From assembly GCF_002607735.1 (NCBI RefSeq), contig NZ_NBVR01000013.1:1-62260 (forward strand): DNA of 62,260 bases, written 5' to 3'. Positions 52,601 to 59,394 of the stretch are shown here, one piece after another. Position numbers and translations under genes: made by a program. The DNA is from Proteus alimentorum (GTDB lineage Bacteria; Pseudomonadota; Gammaproteobacteria; Enterobacterales; Enterobacteriaceae). Under the pieces are notes generated by a model. It made no database searches. It worked only from the letters and a program-made list of their open reading frames with translations, and had not been told where the DNA came from. Numbering within the stretch: position 1 is the stretch's first letter; every line of letters begins with the position of its first letter.

Positions 52601-52669
52601 CGCCGCCGCTGTTGTACCTGCCATACCGCCAGCACAGATCTTAAAGAACTGCCTTCTGCTGACCTGCAT
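49622..52669 (-). CDS. fdoG: Formate dehydrogenase-O catalytic subunit (selenoprotein)
   Basis: FdoG oxidises formate to CO2 in the periplasm with a Mo-bis-MGD cofactor, selenocysteine and one [4Fe-4S] cluster. Read through UGA it is 1015 residues (1016 in E. coli). The TGA (minus strand, 52084-52082) sits in [16 protein letters not shown], exactly the E. coli Sec position. I chose ATG 52669, which starts [15 protein letters not shown], the twin-arginine signal peptide, with AGGAGAG upstream; an earlier ATG at 52690 adds seven residues without support. The iron-sulfur motif [11 protein letters not shown] follows the signal peptide. fdhD is divergent, as in E. coli. Confidence 0.97.
52040..52084 (-). 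promoter_or_regulatory. SECIS element and selenocysteine UGA in fdoG
   Basis: Just after the TGA (52082-52084), the minus strand forms a hairpin at 52070-52053: GGT, AGCAA, loop GTC, TTGCT, CC, with a bulged U between the GG-CC pairs and the upper stem. This is the architecture of the E. coli fdhF SECIS (bulged U, GU in the apical loop) that SelB recognises. Confidence 0.88.
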
Positions 52670-52845
52670 GGGTCTCTCCTCATCATACATTGCTTTTACT
52701 GACTCTGATTTTCTTCACGAAAATGGAGCTGATTGTTTTTTTATTCCTATTATCCTTAATAGGATCAGGTTCATTGCCTGTAGGTAGTGTAAAATCGTTT
52801 TACCCGTATTATTATTATGTATTAATAAATTTAGGAATTCATCTT

Positions 52846-53676
52846 ATGGATGAAACAAAATCGACAAAATTGTTAACTAAACGTGTAATCATTGGCGTAG
52901 ATCAAACAATTGTGCAACACAAAGGATCGCTAAACAGACAAGAAGACGATTATATTGCACTCGAAGTTCCTGTTGCATTAGTGTACAACGGAATTTCTCA
53001 CGTTGTTATGATGGCAAGCCCTAAAAATTTAGAGTTGTTTGCTGTCGGATTTTCTTTATCCGAAGGCATTATAGAATCTTCCAATGAAATTCGCAGTATC
53101 GAAATTGTGGAAAGTTGTAACGGGGGGATTGAAGTTCAAGTTGAATTATCAAGCCGGCGCTTTATGGGATTAAAAGAGCGACGCCGCAATATGACTGGCC
53201 GTACGGGCTGTGGTATTTGTGGAACTGAACAATTAGAAGAAATTTTCCGACCAATTACGCCGTTACCTTTTACACAAACATTTTCACTTTCAAATCTTGA
53301 TAAAGCCTTAGAGCAGATGACAACGGTTCAAGAAATCGGTGAGCTAACGGGTTGTACACATGCTGCTGTTTGGTTATCGCCAGAAGGTGAAATGCAAGGA
53401 GGATGTGAAGACGTCGGTCGTCATGTGGCGCTTGATAAGCTTTTAGGTATGAAAGCACAAGAAAAGTGGAATAAAGGTGCAGTCTTAGTTTCAAGCCGAG
53501 CAAGCTATGAAATGGTGCAAAAAGCGGCTATGTGTGGCGCTGAAATTTTATTTGCTGTTTCTGCTGCAACCTCTTTAGCGGTTGAAGTTGCTAATAAATA
53601 CAATGTTACGCTGGTGGGTTTTTGTCGTCGTGGAAGAGCGACGGTGTTTACTCATCCACAACGACTGACAGATTGA
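52846..53676 (+). CDS. fdhD: Formate dehydrogenase sulfurtransferase FdhD
   Basis: FdhD takes sulfur from IscS and sulfurates the Mo-bis-MGD cofactor of formate dehydrogenases. It is 276 residues from ATG 52846 (277 in E. coli). The catalytic CxxC is in [12 protein letters not shown], and later blocks include [24 protein letters not shown] and [13 protein letters not shown]. The in-frame ATG at 52690 adds 52 hydrophobic residues unlike the family and was rejected; AGGA sits nine bases before the chosen ATG. It is divergent from fdoG. Confidence 0.94.
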   Translation: MDETKSTKLLTKRVIIGVDQTIVQHKGSLNRQEDDYIALEVPVALVYNGISHVVMMASPKNLELFAVGFSLSEGIIESSNEIRSIEIVESCNGGIEVQVELSSRRFMGLKERRRNMTGRTGCGICGTEQLEEIFRPITPLPFTQTFSLSNLDKALEQMTTVQEIGELTGCTHAAVWLSPEGEMQGGCEDVGRHVALDKLLGMKAQEKWNKGAVLVSSRASYEMVQKAAMCGAEILFAVSAATSLAVEVANKYNVTLVGFCRRGRATVFTHPQRLTD

Positions 53677-53697
53677 CATCATAAAATGAAATTTTTA

Positions 53698-53750
53698 AAA
53701 ATAGGTGTAATCGTTTTATGTAACGATTTACACCTATTTAGTTTTCTCTT
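53698..53750. terminator. Bidirectional terminator between fdhD and the TupA-like gene
   Basis: A 16 bp stem with one bulged base (53700-53715 with 53722-53738) has loop TTATGT. T-rich tails lie on both sides (plus: GTTTTCTCTTTT; minus: TTTTTAAAAATTT). Confidence 0.85.
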
Positions 53751-54614
53751 TTATGACCACAATGCCCCTAATTTGTAATCCCACTCTTTAGGTTTGATGG
53801 GGATGCGCCCTGCATTTGGAGTAAAGGTCATTTCGCTAAAGATAAGCCTATTTTCAGACATTAAAAAATCAACTCGACAATAATTAAAGTCATTTGCCAT
53901 TTTAGCGGCTAATTGCAACATATTTTCAAATTGAGTTGGTTTTTCAACCCGTTCTGGTGTGTTGGGATTTTCTAATGTGATGGGTTGTAACTGCCAATTT
54001 GTATCATACACATTTATATACTCATTCCCTTTGGTATCAGAAATATCAATTTCAGCATAATGAGGCTGGCCATTAAAGCAGTGAAGACGACAAGTCGTTG
54101 GTATCATTGGATTTGGTGTATCAAATAAATCAATATATTCTTCACAGATAATTTGAGCTTTGATGTTTTTATAATGCCATTCACGAGTGATGGGATAGAG
54201 ATTACGTTTTAAATGAAATTGAAGCTTTTTCTTTGCTGTTTCAAAATCAAACGTTGCTTTATCAAGGCAGATGATTGTACTACCACTGTCATGATTACAT
54301 TTGAGCACAAAACGTGAAGGTAGTTGAGTGAAATCGATTTCATCAGGATGAGAATAGGTGTTAATGATAGGAACTAGATAGTGCGGGCCAATCTTTTCTA
54401 TCACATAATCTCTGACTTTGATTTTATCTGCTAAGCGCGTATAAATTGGATTTCTATCGAATAGCATACGTGCATTGATTTTTTCATTAAGTGATGTTGG
54501 TATTTTAAAGTTAGGTTGATAACCTAAGTTACGAATAAATTTATTCTTTAAATACACACGATCAGGTAATGCGATAGTTCGAAATTGTTTGAAATAATAT
54601 TCTATGATTTTCAT
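53751..54614 (-). CDS. ATP-grasp TupA-like protein
   Basis: This 287-residue cytoplasmic protein fits the ATP-grasp TupA family, named after a teichuronopeptide synthesis protein and common in surface polysaccharide loci. Features: SLNEKINARMLFDRNP near the start, RFVLKCNHDSGSTIIC (about 101-116), an ATP-grasp-like EEYIDL, and the metal-site end CRVDFLMSENRLIFSEMTFTPNAG (about 246-269). Family members are thought to join amino acids to glycans or act on sugars; the substrate here is unknown. It stands alone, with no glycosyltransferases around. The upstream gap 54615-54861 is AT-rich with nothing recognised. Confidence 0.7.
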   Translation of the reverse strand: MKIIEYYFKQFRTIALPDRVYLKNKFIRNLGYQPNFKIPTSLNEKINARMLFDRNPIYTRLADKIKVRDYVIEKIGPHYLVPIINTYSHPDEIDFTQLPSRFVLKCNHDSGSTIICLDKATFDFETAKKKLQFHLKRNLYPITREWHYKNIKAQIICEEYIDLFDTPNPMIPTTCRLHCFNGQPHYAEIDISDTKGNEYINVYDTNWQLQPITLENPNTPERVEKPTQFENMLQLAAKMANDFNYCRVDFLMSENRLIFSEMTFTPNAGRIPIKPKEWDYKLGALWS

Positions 54615-54861
54615 AAGCTAATGATTATTTTAAATAGATAAGTGAAATAAAAACTAACTTTTCTTTGAATTAAACTTCTATATAAAGAAATAATTAAATA
54701 GAAATTAAGAGAATAATGTCAGTTATTGATATTCTTATATTTTTTTATATGAATTTAGAAAGTATTAACGTAGGTTAATATTCCAAGTCCTTATTTTAAT
54801 AAAAGAAAGAATGACGACATTAAGAGAGCGTTAACAAAAAGGAATATTGATTAAGAGTATA

Positions 54862-55398
54862 TTAATTTGATGCCCACTTAGTTATATGAATGGGTTTATC
54901 CCAATTATTAAAGCGTAATCCTTTGCCTGTTCTATTTCCGTGAGCATCTAATATCTCATAGTACTCTTCAACGATTTGGCTACGGCCACGCTGCCATTCA
55001 TTGGTTGTTGCAAAAGGATCAATTAAGTAGATATCACCAACAACGGTATATAACTCACCTAAATAGCGAACTTTTTTCGTACTACTATTTGAATAGTGAG
55101 AAAACATGATTTGGTAAGTTTTATAATGTTCAGGCTGACCATAAGGGCCATACTTCATTGCAATATAACGAATACCTTGGGGTTCAGAAGGGCTTGTACC
55201 ACCCGGAACAGGCATATCTGGCGTGATATTAAAAAGAGTATATCGAGATGTGGCGGTCGGTTGTCTTAATGCTTGTCGATAACTTTGTGTATTTAATCCT
55301 GAAGCTGTCCATGTTCTATCCACTAAGCCATCTCCTGCCAAACAGGAAACGGATAATCCTAATAATGAAAGAATTATAAATAGGGACTTAGCAGACAT
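54862..55398 (-). CDS. Secreted protein of unknown function
   Basis: I do not recognise this 178-residue protein. It has a clear signal peptide (about 1-21, cut after CLA; the Cys at 19 is close to a lipobox, LSVSC, so a lipoprotein is also possible). A mature domain rich in Tyr, Thr and Gly follows, with an aromatic ending (RFNNWDKPIHITKWASN). There are no transmembrane segments after the signal. It is monocistronic, between the TupA-like gene and a LysR regulator. A Shine-Dalgarno AAAGGAG is present. Confidence 0.7.
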   Translation of the reverse strand: MSAKSLFIILSLLGLSVSCLAGDGLVDRTWTASGLNTQSYRQALRQPTATSRYTLFNITPDMPVPGGTSPSEPQGIRYIAMKYGPYGQPEHYKTYQIMFSHYSNSSTKKVRYLGELYTVVGDIYLIDPFATTNEWQRGRSQIVEEYYEILDAHGNRTGKGLRFNNWDKPIHITKWASN

Positions 55399-55693
55399 AA
55401 ATACTCCTTTATTGCCATTATGATGCCAGAAAATAAGGTGCTTATTCCGTGAAATAGAGCGATATAACCTTGTTATTTCTTGCTGTTATCTTATTTTTTC
55501 CAAAAGCGTATTGAAAAAACAAATGGGAGGGTTGTTTTTTAACCAATATTTCAGCGGTTTTATTTACAAAGAATAATCTCAATTTAATCTATTTGTTTTG
55601 ATTATTAATACATTGGTGTTGGTTATTAATTTTATTTATTTATTCTATGTTAGAATAATAAAAGGAAAGATAAGATGGGATTAATAATTAATC

Positions 55694-56581
55694 ATGGATA
55701 CCCGTTTATTGAATGCTTTTGCTATTTTAGCTGAAACAGAACATTTTGGTGAAGCTGCATCAAGGCTTTGTATTAGTCAGCCAGCACTCACTAAACAGAT
55801 AAAAACACTGGAATCTCAGTTAGGTGTCACTCTTTTTCAGCGTGGGCGTCATGGTGCAAGATTAACACCTGAAGGACAATATTTACTGAGTCAATCTCAA
55901 TCCGTTTTAAGAGAAGTTCGCGTGCTAGAAAAGCAAGCTCGTCAATTAAGTGAACCCCAAAAAGCGGCGCTTTATGCAGGATTTGGTTTGTCTGCATTAA
56001 ATTTTATTACCCCATTATTGGCAAAATTTAATCTCGCTCATCCTGATATTACCGTTCATATTGATGATATGCCTTCCAACATAATGGAAGATAAATTACT
56101 TTTAGGTGAGCTTGATCTCGCGTTTTCACGTTTACCTGTTACAGAGCCACTCAAAGGTATTGCATTAGTACAAGAGCGGTTGATGTTAGCAATTCCCACG
56201 CAAACGATTATAGTGTTAGAAGCTGATGATGATCCATTACACTATTTTAATACGCTTGGGCTTATTCTGTTGGTGCCTGAAAAAGGAAAAAAACTGCATC
56301 AACAAGTCTATGATTTTTTGCAACATCATCAAATCAACCCTCGTGTATTACAGCAATCGCAAGATATTCAAACACAGTTAGCATTAGTTGCTGCTGGATT
56401 AGGAATGGCATTGGTGCCTAAAAATGCAGAATTTATTTGTGACAAACAAAAAGTCACTTTATTGCCACTGTCTGGTTTGTATACACAATGGGAAATAGGT
56501 GTTATTTGGAATAATAATATTCAGAATAAAGATCGTGATATTTTTATAAAAATAATTTCTGAGGAAATAAATAAAATATAA
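55694..56581 (+). CDS. LysR-family transcriptional regulator
   Basis: The 295-residue protein has a LysR helix-turn-helix at 1-62 (FGEAASRLCISQPALTKQIKTLE) and a substrate-binding domain (about 90-290, LAKFNLAHPDITVHIDD; ELDLAFSRLP; VAAGLGMALVPKN). It is divergent from the secreted-protein gene across 295 bp, the usual place for LysR control, and upstream of the hemophilin locus in the same direction. Which neighbour it regulates, and the ligand, cannot be told. Confidence 0.88.
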   Translation: MDTRLLNAFAILAETEHFGEAASRLCISQPALTKQIKTLESQLGVTLFQRGRHGARLTPEGQYLLSQSQSVLREVRVLEKQARQLSEPQKAALYAGFGLSALNFITPLLAKFNLAHPDITVHIDDMPSNIMEDKLLLGELDLAFSRLPVTEPLKGIALVQERLMLAIPTQTIIVLEADDDPLHYFNTLGLILLVPEKGKKLHQQVYDFLQHHQINPRVLQQSQDIQTQLALVAAGLGMALVPKNAEFICDKQKVTLLPLSGLYTQWEIGVIWNNNIQNKDRDIFIKIISEEINKI

Positions 56582-57004
56582 CGAATGAAAAAAAGCTTTT
56601 AATTCTAGTAATGATTATATTGCCAATATATAACTTATAATAAAGCTAAAATACCTAATAAATATCAATTAGTTTTAAAAGTAATAAAGATAAATAATTG
56701 CGAGTTTGTTCACAAAAACAAACATGAAATCTTCATTGGTTTTTTATGTTTTTAAATAAAAAGTTAAGTTAAATCATTTAATTAATTTAATTCTTTTAAT
56801 ATAAATAGGGTTAATTAAAATCTCTGTAATTAAAATAGGTTATTTACAATGAAAGCGATTTATTTAATATTACCTACGCCCGACACGGCAAGCTTTATAT
56901 TCGTAAGTGAAGCTGTAAAGATAAAAAATTAATATCTCTGTAAGTGGCTACTTGTTATTTATAATAAGTAGCCACACCCTCAAACTAATAATAAGGAAGT
57001 TATT
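56582..57004. promoter_or_regulatory. Leader of the hemophilin locus with a strong hairpin
   Basis: The 423 bp are AT-rich. GTGGCTACTT (56944-56953) pairs with AAGTAGCCAC (56966-56975), extendable to about 14 pairs with a four-base loop, ending 29 bp before the hemophilin ATG; no T run follows. A 27-codon ORF (56849-56932, ATG to TAA) is visible, but I cannot say it is real. A weak Fur-like TAATGATTA core (56609-56617) lies far upstream. No confident promoter. Confidence 0.45.
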
Positions 57005-57805
57005 ATGAAAAAACGTAATGAATTAGTCTGCGCATTATTTATATTAATGGGGACTCAAGCTGTACAAGCTGAAATTCATTCTAATCAAAGCGGTCCTTTA
57101 ACCACCATGAAAGTGGGAGCAAGTGACTCTATCCAACGTGGTCATAGCGAAATACCTGGTGGAGAGCCTGGTGTAGGCATTAGTACCGTAGGAGGTGGGA
57201 AAAAAATTGGATTTGCTTCGTTAACCTCACCAAGAATGAGTGGTGGAGCGGACAGTCATGGTATTTATACTATCCAACCTAATGCTAATTCCCCTGCAAG
57301 CCATAGTGATATGGGCGTTTTTCACTTTGCCAAAATCACAGATGCCAATGTCTATTTTGGTGACTGGGCAAAAACAACATCAGCAACAGATGCAACACAT
57401 CAGACCTATTATGTGGGTAAAGATGTGACAACCACCTTACCGACAGATAGCGCCACTTATACGGTAATGGGTATTAGCCAATACAGTGGTAGCAATCTGC
57501 TTTCTGGTACGTTCGATGTTGATTTCTCACAAAAGAAAATTGAAGGCTCATTGGCGAATAGCCAACGCACGGTTGAGTTAGAAGGTGGAAATCTTTATAC
57601 CGCAAATAACCAAGTAACGTTTTCTGCTGATGCGAAAGAAGGCACAACATCAGGGGTTGTTGAAGGTGCTTTCTTTGGTGAAAGTGCTGAAACGTTAGCG
57701 GGTATTGTGGTGTTTAGTTCGGATCACACAAAAGATATCGGTTTTGGTGGTACGAAAAATAGCAGTGAAAGTGAAGAAATAACAGCAAGCACGGATGCTT
57801 CTTAA
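57005..57805 (+). CDS. Hemophilin/HphA-like Slam-dependent secreted protein
   Basis: This 266-residue protein has a signal peptide (about 1-22, cut VQA-E), an N-terminal domain rich in Gly and Ser, and a C-terminal TbpB-like eight-stranded barrel (about 145-253). The barrel has the Slam-substrate hallmark: FSADAKEGTTSGVVEGAFFG then AETLAG and DIGFGGTK. There is no lipobox at the cleavage site, so it is predicted to be secreted free rather than as a lipoprotein, like hemophilins that capture haem. It is upstream of a Slam gene and a TonB-dependent receptor, as in Acinetobacter hphA loci. Haem binding is inferred. AAGGAAG lies before the ATG. Confidence 0.8.
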   Translation: MKKRNELVCALFILMGTQAVQAEIHSNQSGPLTTMKVGASDSIQRGHSEIPGGEPGVGISTVGGGKKIGFASLTSPRMSGGADSHGIYTIQPNANSPASHSDMGVFHFAKITDANVYFGDWAKTTSATDATHQTYYVGKDVTTTLPTDSATYTVMGISQYSGSNLLSGTFDVDFSQKKIEGSLANSQRTVELEGGNLYTANNQVTFSADAKEGTTSGVVEGAFFGESAETLAGIVVFSSDHTKDIGFGGTKNSSESEEITASTDAS

Positions 57806-57898
57806 TTTTTTCAAAAATAATATTATAAATTTGTTTGGTAATACAATCGGTTAATTCTTTGAATGTGGTATTAGTGGTCATTAAGCTAAATGTTAGCA

Positions 57899-57936
57899 AC
57901 AGATAATCTGGTATAGGGTTATCTGTTTTTTTTTAT
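57899..57936 (+). terminator. Terminator/attenuator between the hemophilin-like gene and slam
   Basis: CAGATAA (57900-57906) pairs with TTATCTG (57919-57925), extendable with G-T pairs, and is followed by nine T. A second weaker hairpin with T-rich tail (about 57944-57976) follows before the slam ATG. Confidence 0.75.
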
Positions 57937-57988
57937 CAAAAATAAACCGATCTTAAGGAATAGATCGATTTTTATTATAAGGATATAC

Positions 57989-59353
57989 ATGCGTTATTAT
58001 CAAAAACGAAAGGAATTGTTTTTTATTATTAGTCTGTTATTCATGCCATTAAAAGTAAACGCCAAAGAAAATAATTCTGTTTTATTCTCCTATTCTTCAT
58101 CTCAACACCACGTTGCTCAAATAGGCCAACAACTTTATCGCGCTTTACAGCAACAGCTGTGGAACAAGGCCGAAGAACTATTACTGGACTATCAACAATT
58201 ACCTTTCCATGAAACACTATTAATTGATTATGCTAAAGCGCTTTTAGCCCAGACAAAAGGCGATTATTTACAAGCTGAGTTTTATTATCAGCAACAACTT
58301 AAGCAAAAAGCCGATTTTATCCCAGCGCAAACTGGGTTAATTCAGCTTTATTTTCATTTGCGAGAATATAAAAAAGCACAACAACAACTCAATCAGTTGA
58401 GCAATATGATTGATTTACCTAACGATATTAGTCAATCCATTGCGTTTTATCGAGTTAAATTAGCCTCTTATTTTCAAGGCCAACGTTTCTACCAACTTAG
58501 TTTTTTTTATGATGATAATATTAACCATGCACCTGATATAGCTGAAAAAGTTGTCTCTCAATCTACTCAAAGAAAAGTGACGTTAAGAGGTGCAAAACCT
58601 ATTGCATCAACGGGTCTTACTCATTATTTTTCTTTTTATCAACCCGTTATCCTTTATTCTCACCATACTTTTTCTTCTTATACTTATGCACGATATATCG
58701 ATTATCACTCTCACCGTAGTGCTAACTTTTTTGCATTATATACACAACTGGGTTATCGCTATCAAAAACCTCAATATCAATGGTTAATAACACCTTATTA
58801 CGAAATAAAAAAATCAAAAACTCAATATGAATATCAAGCATGGGGAAGTGAAATACAATTTTCTTATTTGATTAATAAAAAGCAAACTATTAATTTAAGT
58901 TTGAACTATAAAATAAAGCAATATCAAGAAGCGTTAAATAATTTAAATAGTCAGCAACTTAGTTATAGTACTAATCATAACTATTATTTTAATAATGGAA
59001 TGCACTTAGTTAATCAATTAAATTATCAGTTAAGCCGTAAAAAAAACACTTTATTAAATTATCAGCAGTATGGTATAAAAACTGGCGCTTATTATCCATT
59101 GTCAGTGAATTGGCATATATCTCTTTTTTTTCAGTATCAATTTAAACACTTTAATAACTATAATCCTTTATTAAAAAAGGGAAGAAAAGACAATAGCTTT
59201 GTTTTTACAATCAATATTAAAAATGAATCACCTTTTATTTTAGGGTTTTATCCCGCAATAGAGTTACGTTATACCCGAAGATTAAGCAATGTGGATTGGT
59301 TATATCAATATCAGCAACATGAAGTGTTATTTAAATTAGAAAAAAATTTTTAA
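57989..59353 (+). CDS. Slam-type outer-membrane secretion protein (type XI, DUF560)
   Basis: Slam proteins move TbpB-like or hemophilin substrates across the outer membrane. It is 454 residues: signal peptide (about 1-26, cut VNA-K), a TPR-like helical N-terminal domain (about 40-155, e.g. FIPAQTGLIQLYFHLREYKKA) and a C-terminal beta-barrel of the DUF560 type (about 165-454) starting RFYQLSFFYDDNINHAP. The ending in Phe (FKLEKNF) fits the outer-membrane BAM signal. The codons are very AT-rich. It lies between its likely cargo and a receptor. AAGGATAT precedes the ATG. Confidence 0.88.
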   Translation: MRYYQKRKELFFIISLLFMPLKVNAKENNSVLFSYSSSQHHVAQIGQQLYRALQQQLWNKAEELLLDYQQLPFHETLLIDYAKALLAQTKGDYLQAEFYYQQQLKQKADFIPAQTGLIQLYFHLREYKKAQQQLNQLSNMIDLPNDISQSIAFYRVKLASYFQGQRFYQLSFFYDDNINHAPDIAEKVVSQSTQRKVTLRGAKPIASTGLTHYFSFYQPVILYSHHTFSSYTYARYIDYHSHRSANFFALYTQLGYRYQKPQYQWLITPYYEIKKSKTQYEYQAWGSEIQFSYLINKKQTINLSLNYKIKQYQEALNNLNSQQLSYSTNHNYYFNNGMHLVNQLNYQLSRKKNTLLNYQQYGIKTGAYYPLSVNWHISLFFQYQFKHFNNYNPLLKKGRKDNSFVFTINIKNESPFILGFYPAIELRYTRRLSNVDWLYQYQQHEVLFKLEKNF

Positions 59354-59394
59354 TTAAATAAATTACTTCCTTTATTAATTGAATAGGTAAAACA

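Noticed and set aside
52690-52845. N-terminal hydrophobic extension of FdhD from ATG 52690
   Set aside because: The family starts near 52846, that ATG has a Shine-Dalgarno, and the extension is AT-rich promoter DNA between divergent genes.
56606-56620. Fur-box-like sequence (TAATGATTA core) upstream of the hemophilin gene
   Set aside because: Only the core matches; it lies about 385 bp before the gene, next to the LysR stop, in AT-rich DNA where such matches arise by chance.
56849-56932. 27-codon ORF as a confident gene
   Set aside because: ATG-TAA with weak AGG upstream and no recognisable homology; kept only as an observation.
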